The translations under genes and the position numbers were made by a program. A DNA stretch of 40,620 bases, taken from positions 1 through 40,620 of IMG/VR virus record IMGVR_UViG_3300042397_000463. One strand, 5' to 3'. Shown here one piece after another: positions 6,687-15,211 of the stretch; the first letter of the stretch is position 1; each line of letters starts with the position of its first letter. Under the pieces are notes generated by a model, which saw nothing but the letters and a program-made list of their open reading frames with translations, made no database searches and was not told the DNA's origin. This DNA is from a virus.

Positions 6687-6951
6687 AGCGTATACAATGT
6701 ATACAACAGCTGAAGAATGTAATGAGGTCTCTCAAAACATTATGAAGATACTTAGGTTTGGTCTTGATACTGTTTATCCAGCTGATGGTAAAGAAAGTAA
6801 TCGAGATAAACTTGAGGAAGAAATGGGTCAATTAATGTTTTGTCTTAATCACTTGATCGACGACCTTGGTCTGAATGAAGACAACATTATGGCGGCTTAC
6901 AATCAGAAAGCTAACACATGGTTAAAATGGAAAGCCTATTATGTTAATTGA
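6673..6951 (+). CDS. MazG-like nucleotide pyrophosphohydrolase
   Basis: The 92-aa all-helical protein carries the EExxE motif (E14-E15-C-N-E18 in AEECNEVSQ) and a second acidic cluster, KLEEEMGQLMF, where MazG-type enzymes bind magnesium. MazG proteins hydrolyse (d)NTPs or, in some phages, possibly ppGpp. Here it stands next to dCMP deaminase, in the nucleotide section. The second motif departs from the classic ExxD, so the substrate is uncertain. Confidence 0.7.
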   Translation: MNRDKAYTMYTTAEECNEVSQNIMKILRFGLDTVYPADGKESNRDKLEEEMGQLMFCLNHLIDDLGLNEDNIMAAYNQKANTWLKWKAYYVN

Positions 6952-7102
6952 TACGTCTCAAGAGGGTGTAGTACGAGTTACTATTGACTTCTTTGTTCCA
7001 CTTACAGATGAACTTGAGTATAAGCTTGACTATATTCTGGATAGCATAGCTGAACTCGAGCATGACTACGATAAGGAGATTGAACTTGAAATCGCAAAGT
7101 GA
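6941..7102 (+). CDS. Hypothetical small acidic protein, 53 aa
   Basis: A 54-codon frame (MLIDTSQEGVVRVTIDFFVP..) starts 11 bases inside the MazG-like gene with GGAAAG as ribosome binding site. It has a beta strand followed by a long acidic helix. Its last codons contain AAGGAG, which serves as the ribosome binding site of the dCMP deaminase gene. Confidence 0.55.
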   Translation: MLIDTSQEGVVRVTIDFFVPLTDELEYKLDYILDSIAELEHDYDKEIELEIAK

Positions 7103-7541
7103 CTGGGATCTATTCTATATGAGGATTGCTGACTTAATATCTCAGCAGTCTTATGCAGAAGATCGTAAGGTAGGTGCTATTGTTGTTAAAAATGATAACA
7201 TCATTTCATTCTCATACAACGGTACACCAAGAGGTACAGACAATAATACCCAAGTACATGAGGTACTCCATGCAGAAGCCCAAGCTATCTCCAAAGTTAC
7301 ACGTTCTAATCAATCTACTGTTGGTGCTACTCTATATAGCACTCTTTCCCCTTGTATTGATTGCGCTAAGCTTATATACGCTGTTGGGATTCATCGAGTG
7401 GTTTTTAGAGACCCTTATAAGTGCTCTAAAGGGATAGAATTCCTTAAGAAACAAGGAATTATAATCAACAACACACAACTGCATGAAGCATTCATTGACC
7501 CAATGTTGCTGATTAACACAGGACTATACAACAATGAATGA
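7086..7541 (+). CDS. dCMP (deoxycytidylate) deaminase
   Basis: The zinc-dependent deaminase motif is complete: LHAEAQAI (H62 ligand, E64 proton shuttle) and SPCIDCAK (C90 and C93 ligands). The substrate loop FSYNGTPRGTDN resembles dCMP deaminases, which make dUMP for thymidylate synthesis. I chose the TTG at 7086 because AAGGAG lies seven bases before it. An in-frame ATG at 7062 would add eight residues but has no such site. No thymidylate synthase is visible in this window, so the product probably feeds a host or out-of-window enzyme. Confidence 0.85.
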   Translation: MKSQSDWDLFYMRIADLISQQSYAEDRKVGAIVVKNDNIISFSYNGTPRGTDNNTQVHEVLHAEAQAISKVTRSNQSTVGATLYSTLSPCIDCAKLIYAVGIHRVVFRDPYKCSKGIEFLKKQGIIINNTQLHEAFIDPMLLINTGLYNNE

Positions 7542-7734
7542 AACAACTCTAATCTTAGTAATAACTGTGCTTGGTTTAGGTGCATACAACTGGCACCTCC
7601 ATACAGTCATTCAAGGACTTAACGAGCAAATCGATAACTTCCTTGAGATGGTCATGGAGATGGCTAAAGAGCTTCAAGATCTTGGATCACCTAACGTGAA
7701 AGTATTAGATGCAAAAGAAAAAGAAGAGCTATGA
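7534..7734 (+). CDS. Single-pass membrane protein, 66 aa
   Basis: Residues 4-18 (TTLILVITVLGLGAY) are a probable membrane anchor. The rest is an acidic helix (about 25-50) that could form a coiled coil. The function is unknown. Its start overlaps the deaminase stop. Confidence 0.6.
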   Translation: MNETTLILVITVLGLGAYNWHLHTVIQGLNEQIDNFLEMVMEMAKELQDLGSPNVKVLDAKEKEEL

Positions 7735-8203
7735 CAGACCTAAAAATATCCGTGTGACAGTTGCTTGTTTACCTGACTCTGAAAATGAAGTAAGACAATT
7801 ATTCTTTGATTGTCTTAACGATTACAGTAAACGTTTCAAAGTACCTATTACGGATAAAAAGTTTGTAGTTCATATATGCTTAATTGAATACGAAGAAAGC
7901 AATATCGAGCAAGGATTAACTATCTACAATGAAGCTGATAAAAGAATTCTTATTCAGCTGAGAGACCCACTCTTAAACGATTGGGGTACAAGCCACTATG
8001 TCATGGATAAGTTTATTAATATTCTTTGCCATGAAATAGTGCATGCATGCCAGTACTTATGTAACCGTAAGATACCTAAATTCAACAAGCTAGACTACGA
8101 TAAAAAAGATTTAAGAGAGCAATATTTCTTTGATCCTTCTGAGATGGAGGCTCGTATGCTCGAAGCCCCATACACATGCTTTTACGGAGATAAACTTGTA
8201 TGA
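7709..8203 (+). CDS. Putative HExxH zinc metallopeptidase, 164 aa
   Basis: Residues 107-113 read CHEIVHA, an HExxH zinc site (H108, E109, H112). DPSEMEARMLE (142-152) offers a downstream Glu as third ligand, as in minimal gluzincin or SprT-like folds. The N-terminal 100 residues are alpha/beta. The target is unknown. Placement directly before the DNA polymerase suggests an early intracellular role rather than lysis. The start is uncertain: the ATG at 7709 overlaps the previous gene by 26 bases and lacks a clear ribosome binding site. Confidence 0.65.
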   Translation: MQKKKKSYDRPKNIRVTVACLPDSENEVRQLFFDCLNDYSKRFKVPITDKKFVVHICLIEYEESNIEQGLTIYNEADKRILIQLRDPLLNDWGTSHYVMDKFINILCHEIVHACQYLCNRKIPKFNKLDYDKKDLREQYFFDPSEMEARMLEAPYTCFYGDKLV

Positions 8204-10047
8204 GTAAACTAAGGCTATGTGTAGATATTGAGACCAATGGTTTTATTCCAGATGTAAATAAGATCTGGTGTCTTGTTGCTGTTGATTCAGACAACGGGAA
8301 TGTCTACTCATTCTCAGACTATGACGATGAGCTACCAAGCTTGTCTGAAGGTCTTGACTTCATATCTAAGGCTGATATAGTCTTCGGTCATAACATTATT
8401 GGTTATGACTTAGTAGTACTAGACTATATCCTTGGATTTAAACTACCAAACACCGTTAAGGTGATTGACACATGGATTTTATCCCAACTAAACCAGTATA
8501 AGCGTGAGCATAAACATGGTCTTGAGGGATGGGGTGCCAAGTTAAACTATCCTAAGCTAGACTTCACTGAATTTGATAACTACAGTAAAGAAATGCTTAC
8601 ATACTGTATCCGAGATGTTCAACTAAACGTAAAGGTATACAAAGTATTAACTGAAGAAGCCACTAACTTAATTCGTAAGTATCCTCTGTACAAGAAGGGT
8701 ATCGAGGTTGAGACTGAGTTTGCTAAGATTGAAGCCGATATCCGAAGTAAAGGATGGATGTTTGATATGGCTAAAGCTCAGACACTTCTAACCGAAATCA
8801 ATAACAAGTTAGATGCTATTGAGATGGTACTCGAACCTAAAATTGGAATGAGGTGTATCAAGACAGATGGAAAAGACGAATTCAAAGAACCCGCTTGGCG
8901 TAAAGACGGGTGCTATACGGTCGCCACAGTTAAACACTTTAATTTACCACAAGAGTCAGGAAGAACTACGAGACCTATTGAAGGACCGTACTGCAGAATC
9001 TCCTTTGAACAAGGAAAAGTTGGATCAATCGAAGTCGTAAAAGACTGGTTGTATTCTATTGGATGGGTACCTGATGAATGGAATGTGGAAAAAATCAATG
9101 GTAAATTTGTTAACAAGTCTCCTAAAATCACTGAGTCTTCGCTTCAGAAGCTTGGGACAGATGCTATGCTGGTATCTGACTACTACACCATTAGAAGTCG
9201 TAAAGGCATTCTTGAAGGATGGATTAATGAAGTACGTAACAGCAAGGACAATCGTTTACATGGTCGCATGTGGACTATTGGTACTCCTACCTTTAGGTGT
9301 AGACATGAAGTTGTTGCTAATCTCCCTAGTGTTGACTCTGTTTATGGGAAAGAAATGCGTGGACTACTTATATCCGAACCCGGAACTACCATTGTCGGTG
9401 CTGACTCAGCTGGAAATCAGATGCGTGGTCTTTGTCATTATATACGCAACGATGATTTTACTAATGAGGTAATCAATGGAGATGTCCATCAACGAAATGC
9501 AGACGCTCTTGGTACTAGCCGTAAGCTTGCTAAGCCTTTTCTTTATGCTTTTCTTTTTGGGGGTGGTGATGGTAAGCTTGGTCTCATTCTTACGGGCAAG
9601 ACGGATGCAAAGACGGGTAAGCTTGCTAAAGAAAAGTTTGAAAACTCAATACCCGGATTAAAAGATCTTAAGGATAATCTATCAAATCTATTTGATAAGA
9701 CGTCTAATATCTTCGGTAAAGATAAAGCTTTTATCAGAGGTATTGATGGCCGTATGGTATTCGTAAGCTCTCAGCATCAAGTACTTAACTACCTATTACA
9801 AACTGCTGAGGGTGTCAGCTGCAAAGCTGCAGCGGTATATCTCAGAGACAAACTAAAAGAACGTAACATACCACACTACTTTGTTCTCCACTACCATGAT
9901 GAGGTTGCTGTTGTAACTAAAGATGAGTATGCAGAAGAGGTAGCTGAATTATCTATCGAAGCATTCACCGAAGCACCTAAGTGGTTTGGTATCGAGTGCA
10001 TGGGTGGTGATGCACACACAGGTAAAACATATGCAGAGGTACACTAA
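8200..10047 (+). CDS. DNA polymerase, family A, T7 gp5-like
   Basis: The 615-aa replicative polymerase joins a 3'-5' proofreading domain to a polymerase domain. Exo I is DIETNG (D9, E11), Exo II GHNIIGYD (63-70), and Exo III Y135-x3-D139. Polymerase motif A is GADSAGNQMRG (D402), motif B RKLAKPFLYAFLFGG (R441, K445, Y449), and motif C HYHDEV (H566, D567). Y449 corresponds to T7 Tyr526 (the 762 position of E. coli Pol I), the residue usual in virulent phages. At the T7 Glu480 position there is Gln407, an altered steric-gate residue. It is shorter than T7 gp5 (704 aa). Whether it uses the phage thioredoxin as a clamp is not visible. Confidence 0.95.
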   Translation: MSKLRLCVDIETNGFIPDVNKIWCLVAVDSDNGNVYSFSDYDDELPSLSEGLDFISKADIVFGHNIIGYDLVVLDYILGFKLPNTVKVIDTWILSQLNQYKREHKHGLEGWGAKLNYPKLDFTEFDNYSKEMLTYCIRDVQLNVKVYKVLTEEATNLIRKYPLYKKGIEVETEFAKIEADIRSKGWMFDMAKAQTLLTEINNKLDAIEMVLEPKIGMRCIKTDGKDEFKEPAWRKDGCYTVATVKHFNLPQESGRTTRPIEGPYCRISFEQGKVGSIEVVKDWLYSIGWVPDEWNVEKINGKFVNKSPKITESSLQKLGTDAMLVSDYYTIRSRKGILEGWINEVRNSKDNRLHGRMWTIGTPTFRCRHEVVANLPSVDSVYGKEMRGLLISEPGTTIVGADSAGNQMRGLCHYIRNDDFTNEVINGDVHQRNADALGTSRKLAKPFLYAFLFGGGDGKLGLILTGKTDAKTGKLAKEKFENSIPGLKDLKDNLSNLFDKTSNIFGKDKAFIRGIDGRMVFVSSQHQVLNYLLQTAEGVSCKAAAVYLRDKLKERNIPHYFVLHYHDEVAVVTKDEYAEEVAELSIEAFTEAPKWFGIECMGGDAHTGKTYAEVH

Positions 10048-10901
10048 TGATTGAATCAGATGATCAATTCGATGTGGCAATCATTGATGCAGATAGTATT
10101 CTGTATCAGATTGCTCACATGCAACCGTCCCCTGCGTTATGTCGTAAAGCTCTTGACGATAAGATGAAAGAGATTATGACTAACACTGGGTCTATCAACG
10201 GTGCAGTGTTTATTAAGGGTCAGAATAACTTCCGATACCAAGTAGATGCTGCCTACAAAGGTAATCGTAAAGATACTATCGAACCTGAAGTTAAAGATCG
10301 TATTGAAGAGTTATACGAGTATGCTAAAGAGTTTGCTATACAAGCAGACGATGGTGAAGCAGACGACTACTGTGGCATTGCCGCTGAAATAGCTCTTCAA
10401 GAAAATAAACGTTATGTTGTATGCCACATAGATAAAGACTTAGACTGTATTCCTGGGTGGCACTATAACTTTCGTAAAGAAACAATGTACTACGTTGAAC
10501 CTGAAGACGGTTATAGATTCCTTATGATGCAGATCTTAACAGGAGATGCAACAGATAATATCCAAGGCTTAAGAGGGGTAGGACCAAAGACAGCTGAAAA
10601 GCTAATTAATGGTGTACCTAATAACCTCTTGTGGTCAAGGGTTATTGACATCTGGAAGGAAAAATGTGGTGATAATTGGCAACCTCTCTTTTTGAAATGT
10701 GCTAACTGCATTTACATTAGAGAGACTGCTCTTGACTTAATGCCACTCTCATTTGAAGAACTTAAGGAACGACTATCTTGGACAACGACTACGGACACTG
10801 GTACCCTCTCACAGACAGACCAGACAACGCCTTTGGATTCATCTACTACATCGGAAACCTTGAAACAGGAAGACGATACATCGGAAGAAAGCAACTCATA
10901 A
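10047..10901 (+). CDS. 5'-3' exonuclease (flap endonuclease family), T7 gp6-like
   Basis: FEN-type metal ligands and DNA-binding elements are present: IIDADSILY near the N-terminus, QADDGEADDYCG, HIDKDLDCI, and GDATDNIQGLRGVGPKTAEKL, which is the helix-three-turn-helix. The enzyme removes RNA primers and degrades host DNA. The last 40 residues are a Thr/Ser/Asp/Glu-rich tail. They overlap the next gene by 124 bases in another frame and look like a late extension rather than part of the fold. The start is in a TAATG overlap with the polymerase. Confidence 0.9.
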   Translation: MIESDDQFDVAIIDADSILYQIAHMQPSPALCRKALDDKMKEIMTNTGSINGAVFIKGQNNFRYQVDAAYKGNRKDTIEPEVKDRIEELYEYAKEFAIQADDGEADDYCGIAAEIALQENKRYVVCHIDKDLDCIPGWHYNFRKETMYYVEPEDGYRFLMMQILTGDATDNIQGLRGVGPKTAEKLINGVPNNLLWSRVIDIWKEKCGDNWQPLFLKCANCIYIRETALDLMPLSFEELKERLSWTTTTDTGTLSQTDQTTPLDSSTTSETLKQEDDTSEESNS

Positions 10902-11212
10902 GTGTATCAAGAAAACTTAAATCAGGATCAACAAGACGAACTGTTACACGCAAGGAGTCTGATTGGCGTAGCTATCAGTCCAGCTGCAGAGAACTTCTTA
11001 ACGATATTGAAAAGTACGGACCTGAGGCTTTTACTTTTGTTATCTACAAGTGGTGCTTCGGAGCAGGAGATCTTACGTACAGCGAGGTACATGAGCAATG
11101 GCAATGTGAAGTTTTGTCAAGACATGAACTTCCTAATGGAGAGCGTGTCTGGTACAACGGTAACATCGGAGCTGTAAAATTTTTAAAACCAAAACAGTAT
11201 GAAGAAGAATAA
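10778..11212 (+). CDS. GIY-YIG family endonuclease, SegE-like
   Basis: The domain starts at residue 19 with GFIYYIGNLETGRRYIGRK, a good GIY-YIG N-terminus. Then come ESDWRSYQSS, the RELLNDIEKYG helix and a Glu in the YSEVHEQ region. This is the form seen in SegE-like phage nucleases of about 140 aa. The start is a TTG with AAGGA about ten bases upstream, since the frame has no ATG. The first 41 codons overprint the exonuclease C-terminus. It could be a mobile homing-type nuclease placed between exonuclease and primase genes. Confidence 0.7.
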   Translation: MDNDYGHWYPLTDRPDNAFGFIYYIGNLETGRRYIGRKQLISVSRKLKSGSTRRTVTRKESDWRSYQSSCRELLNDIEKYGPEAFTFVIYKWCFGAGDLTYSEVHEQWQCEVLSRHELPNGERVWYNGNIGAVKFLKPKQYEEE

Positions 11213-11360
11213 TAGACCTATTAAACCAATTGAAAAAGAAATCCCTTCACTTAAGGATGACTTTAAAAATCAATTTAAACGTAAGAAAGAAACACAGCAA
11301 GAAGCTAAAGATCGTAGACAACGTATCAGAGAGTATCAAGAAGACCGAGACTGGAACTAA
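11199..11360 (+). CDS. Hypothetical small basic protein, 53 aa
   Basis: A 54-codon frame (MKKNNRPIKPIEKEIPSL..) overlaps the end of the GIY-YIG gene by 14 bases and ends three bases before the primase start. It is Lys/Arg-rich and predicted to be one long helix. There is no clear ribosome binding site. Coupling to the upstream gene is plausible. The function is unknown. Confidence 0.5.
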   Translation: MKKNNRPIKPIEKEIPSLKDDFKNQFKRKKETQQEAKDRRQRIREYQEDRDWN

Positions 11361-11363
11361 TAT

Positions 11364-12968
11364 ATGTCAAGATGGATTCATACCGCTTGTCCCAAGTGCG
11401 ATTCATCAGATGCCTTCTCATATAAGGAGAATGATGATTTCGGATATTGCTTTTCATGCTGTAAGTCAGCACCAACAGACCCAAATTTTAAACCAACTGT
11501 TTATCACAAAGAAAATTACGATATGCACACTATAGAGGAGATCAGAGAGTATGACACAAGAGGCTTTCAAGAAAGAGGAATCACCAAGACAGTATCAGCT
11601 CATTACGGGGTTAAAGTTTCCTATGCTGAGGATGGCACTATTAGTAGCCATTTTTACCCTTATACTAAAGACAACGGTATCGTTGCTTACAAGGAGCGTA
11701 AGCTTCCTAAAACTTTTCTTATTCACGGTGACTTCAAAGGTGTGCAACTCTTTGGTCAAAACGTTTCAACGGGTGGTAAGCGCATTATCATCACGGAAGG
11801 AGAGCTAGACGCACTAGCTGTAGCACAGGCTCAACATGATAAGTATGGTAGGTTCTACCCAGTAGTAGCCTTGCCATCAGCATCTGCTACATCAATGATC
11901 CTTGAACAACGTGAGTGGTTACGTAACTTCGATGAAGTCGTACTCATGTTTGATCAAGATGAACCCGGAAAGAAAGCTACAGATCAAGCCGCTAAGATCA
12001 TTGGATATGATAAGGTTAGGGTAGCATCACTACCTGAAAAAGATCCATGTGACGTACTAATTAAACATAGCTCTGCTACCCTGATGAACTGTATCTTTGA
12101 TGCACGTACATTCAGTCCAGCAGGTGTTGTTAAAGGTGAGGCTATTTGGGAACAATTCAAACGTAAGAAAGAAACTACCTCTCTTCCTTATCCTGAATGT
12201 TTAAAGACTCTCAACGACAAGCTACATGGTATGCGCTTAGGTGAGATTGTATTGTTCACCTCAGGTACAGGCTCAGGTAAAAGTACAGTCATTAAAGAGA
12301 TTGTACTTGAAATCCTAGCTAAGACAACTAATATGATCGGTATGGTGTCACTCGAAGAATCCATTGGTGACTCTGCTGAAAAGTTTATTGGTATGCAGTT
12401 ACGTAAGAACCTTCTGACACATCAAGTAACAGAAGAAGATATGTATGCTGCTCACCAACAAGTGTTCGGTGATGAACGCTTAGTACTGCTTGATCACCAA
12501 GGCTCTGTAGGAGATGAGTCTCTTATAGACAAGCTTGAACACCTAGCCTTGATGGGTTGTAAGTATATTATCCTTGACCACATCACTATTGCTGTGTCCG
12601 AGGGTGCTAAGGGTCGTACAGGTAATGAAGCAGTTGACTCAGTCATGAGTGATCTACTTAAGATCTGTAAGAAACATAATGTCTGGTTAGGTGTTGTGTC
12701 TCACTTGCGTAAGGGTGAAAAGCCTTTTGAAGAGGGTCACTTGCCATCTATCGATGACATCAAAGGCTCAGGCTCTATTAAACAAATTTCATTCGACATC
12801 ATTGCTTTTGCTCGCAACATGATTGCTGAGACAGAACAGATGCGTAACACAATTAAGCTTCGTGTATTGAAGTCTCGATTCACGGGTATGACAGGTGACT
12901 GCGGTAATACTAAGTATGACTCAGACACAGGTCGCTTAATGCAAACTACTTTTGTTGACTTTAAATAA
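11364..12968 (+). CDS. DNA primase-helicase, T7 gp4-like
   Basis: The 534-aa bifunctional enzyme is close to the T7 gp4 length. An N-terminal zinc ribbon has CPKC (9-12) and CFSC (29-32). The TOPRIM primase domain has TEGELDA (E145) and FDQDEPG (D197, D199). The RecA-type helicase has Walker A SGTGSGKST (300-308), SLEES with the likely catalytic Glu (331-332), and Walker B YIILDH (D405). It should unwind the fork and make primers for the phage polymerase. It lies between the nuclease genes and the RNA polymerase. Confidence 0.95.
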   Translation: MSRWIHTACPKCDSSDAFSYKENDDFGYCFSCCKSAPTDPNFKPTVYHKENYDMHTIEEIREYDTRGFQERGITKTVSAHYGVKVSYAEDGTISSHFYPYTKDNGIVAYKERKLPKTFLIHGDFKGVQLFGQNVSTGGKRIIITEGELDALAVAQAQHDKYGRFYPVVALPSASATSMILEQREWLRNFDEVVLMFDQDEPGKKATDQAAKIIGYDKVRVASLPEKDPCDVLIKHSSATLMNCIFDARTFSPAGVVKGEAIWEQFKRKKETTSLPYPECLKTLNDKLHGMRLGEIVLFTSGTGSGKSTVIKEIVLEILAKTTNMIGMVSLEESIGDSAEKFIGMQLRKNLLTHQVTEEDMYAAHQQVFGDERLVLLDHQGSVGDESLIDKLEHLALMGCKYIILDHITIAVSEGAKGRTGNEAVDSVMSDLLKICKKHNVWLGVVSHLRKGEKPFEEGHLPSIDDIKGSGSIKQISFDIIAFARNMIAETEQMRNTIKLRVLKSRFTGMTGDCGNTKYDSDTGRLMQTTFVDFK

Positions 12969-15170
12969 ATGAATCCATTAAATTATCTTACTGAACGTGT
13001 ATCGAAGGTTGTCCCCAACTCAGATAAGATCTACAATGAGGGTGCTCGCCTTCTAGCACACTATCCAACATGGGAGTACGAACTTGAAAGGTTTATTAAC
13101 GAGTCGTGGGATACTTTACTTCGCTACTGTATCAGAAATAAGAATGCAACACATTCTGCCTCTGTTAAACTCACTTTCGCATCTGACCTTATCGGAAAGC
13201 GAATTGCTAGAGCTATCGGAGCTGATGAGACAGACATCAAAACAACTCTATCTCTTGGAGACTTACTGCTCGAAACTTTCCTCCAAGACGGACTGATTGA
13301 TATCTTCAGAGAATATGCTGGATACAAAGCCCCATACATGGTACGCATTGTTAATCAAGCAGATGAAATTAAACCAACACTGATTGGTACTTCATTCGAA
13401 CCTCTGTTACCTATTGCTGGACTCTACAGTCCACTAACCAAAGAACCCTTTATTAAAGGCTGGACTAACTCTAAGTTGTTCCATGAAAACCTTAATAAAA
13501 CCTTTGTTAATTCCCTTGAGACTCTTCGTCAACAACCATGGCAACTTAACCTTCCTGTGTTAAGTGCTATGCAAGCACAAAAGCCTAAGGAAATCTTAGA
13601 GTTAGTTGATGAGGATGGTGTCATCAGGGAATACAACATTCACCATGAAAACCTAGACTTACCTAAAAACTTGTTCCATACAGACAAGACTAAATTCCTT
13701 GGTAAGAAAGACCCCAAGCTACAACGTATGATGAGTAAGTACTTCGAGTACACTCAGGTACTTAAGAAAGCTGAGATGATTGGCGACAAAACATTCTATC
13801 AGGAAGTCTCTTGTGATTACCGTGGTCGAGTGTACTACGCAGAATCATTTTTAGAGTTCCAAGGTAGTGACTTGGCTCGTAGCCTGTTCTTGTTTGCTAA
13901 TAAGAAGAAGGTTACTGAACGTGGTTTATTCTGGATCAAGGTGCATACAGCAGCTTGCTTTAATAAATCATTTATTATTGGTAACATCCCAAGCTACTTT
14001 ACCACAGACTACAAGGCTTACTTAACTGAGGAAGGTCTTGACACTATATCTGTAGATAAGATGACACTGGAAGATCGAGTTGCATGGGTAGATAACAACA
14101 TAGAGTTTATCTATCAGACTGCCCGTACTAAACATATTCATCCTGACGCTGAGAAAGCCTATAGCTTCTTAGCTTGTTGTAATGAATTGTTAGGTTACAA
14201 AAGATCTGTCATGGAAGGTAAACCCTTTATGTCTGGTCTGCCTATACCTATCGATGGTAGTAATAACGGTTGGCAACACTTAGCGGCTATGTCTAAAGAC
14301 AAACAAGCAGGTACGCTAGTGTCACTTGTTCCTACACCTATCCAGAAAGACTTTTACGTAGCAGTAGCCAAAGAACTTATCAGTATTATGCCTGAGTACT
14401 TTGAAGCTAAAGATATGCCTATGAAACATATCCGTAAGGGTATAGCTAAACGAGGCTCAATGACTCGTGCTTATAGTGCAGGTAAACTTCGTATCGCAAA
14501 GAATATGTACGATGACTGTCACGTAGAAGGTTATACTGTTAAATATAACATTACTGAAAATGAGTGTGATATACTAGCAGGTAACCTAATCAAGGCTATT
14601 AACACTGTCTGTGCAGGACCACTTAAGACAACCAAGTATTTACAGAAGATTGCAGAACATGAACTTAACTCAGGAAGAAATCAACTTTCGTGGACAACCC
14701 CATCAGGGTTCCCAGTGGTATACAAGGCTTACTTACAGCATGAACGGAAACAAAGAGGAACTATCAAAGGTATCCAAGGAAATAAAGACGGAAGGGTCAT
14801 GCACGTTATTAAGGTTGACGTACTTAACAAAGAAACTGGTGAACGTGTTCCTTGCAGACGTTCCTTTGCTTCTGGTATCAGCCCTAACGTTGTTCACTCA
14901 TATGATGCTGCTCACATGGCAAATACTATCGTCAGCTTTAACGGCTCTTTTGGAGCAGTCCATGATAGCTTTAGTACACATGCGGATGAAGTTGATTTCC
15001 TTCAAGAAGTAACTAAGATGACCTTCATTGCACAGTATGATGTGGAAAACTTCTTTAATATCATACAAGATACTCTTATGAATAATAAGGATAACTTCAC
15101 TTTTAACCAACCTGAGCTGGGTAACCTAGTACTCAGTGAGGTTATGGAATCTAAATACTTCTTCTGCTAG
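12969..15170 (+). CDS. Single-subunit RNA polymerase, T7 family
   Basis: All polymerase motifs are intact in 733 aa: DYRGR (283-287), motif A PIDGSNNGWQH (D429), motif B with K494 and AYSAG (Y502), the T-helix GISPNVVHSYDAAH, and motif C VHDSF (H665, D666). The protein is shorter than T7 RNAP (883 aa), mainly in the N-terminal and inter-motif regions. It presumably recognises phage-specific promoters, for which the GGTACCTAATA-type motif is the best candidate. The start directly follows the primase stop. A second, diverged polymerase-like protein is encoded at 19003-22563. Confidence 0.95.
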   Translation: MNPLNYLTERVSKVVPNSDKIYNEGARLLAHYPTWEYELERFINESWDTLLRYCIRNKNATHSASVKLTFASDLIGKRIARAIGADETDIKTTLSLGDLLLETFLQDGLIDIFREYAGYKAPYMVRIVNQADEIKPTLIGTSFEPLLPIAGLYSPLTKEPFIKGWTNSKLFHENLNKTFVNSLETLRQQPWQLNLPVLSAMQAQKPKEILELVDEDGVIREYNIHHENLDLPKNLFHTDKTKFLGKKDPKLQRMMSKYFEYTQVLKKAEMIGDKTFYQEVSCDYRGRVYYAESFLEFQGSDLARSLFLFANKKKVTERGLFWIKVHTAACFNKSFIIGNIPSYFTTDYKAYLTEEGLDTISVDKMTLEDRVAWVDNNIEFIYQTARTKHIHPDAEKAYSFLACCNELLGYKRSVMEGKPFMSGLPIPIDGSNNGWQHLAAMSKDKQAGTLVSLVPTPIQKDFYVAVAKELISIMPEYFEAKDMPMKHIRKGIAKRGSMTRAYSAGKLRIAKNMYDDCHVEGYTVKYNITENECDILAGNLIKAINTVCAGPLKTTKYLQKIAEHELNSGRNQLSWTTPSGFPVVYKAYLQHERKQRGTIKGIQGNKDGRVMHVIKVDVLNKETGERVPCRRSFASGISPNVVHSYDAAHMANTIVSFNGSFGAVHDSFSTHADEVDFLQEVTKMTFIAQYDVENFFNIIQDTLMNNKDNFTFNQPELGNLVLSEVMESKYFFC

Positions 15171-15172
15171 AC

Positions 15173-15188
15173 GGTACCTAATACCAGA
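15173..15188 (+). promoter_or_regulatory. Phage promoter-like motif, site B
   Basis: GGTACCTAATACCAGA lies in the 41-base gap between the RNA polymerase and ribonucleotide reductase genes, three bases after the RNAP stop. The first 11 bases are identical to site C. Overall match is 12 of 16. Confidence 0.6.
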
Positions 15189-15211
15189 CAACAATTAACA
15201 ACAAGGAACTC

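Noticed and set aside
9059-9075. GGTACCTGATG in the DNA polymerase gene as a motif copy
   Set aside because: Only the GGTACCT core matches, it is inside a conserved coding region, and no gene starts nearby.
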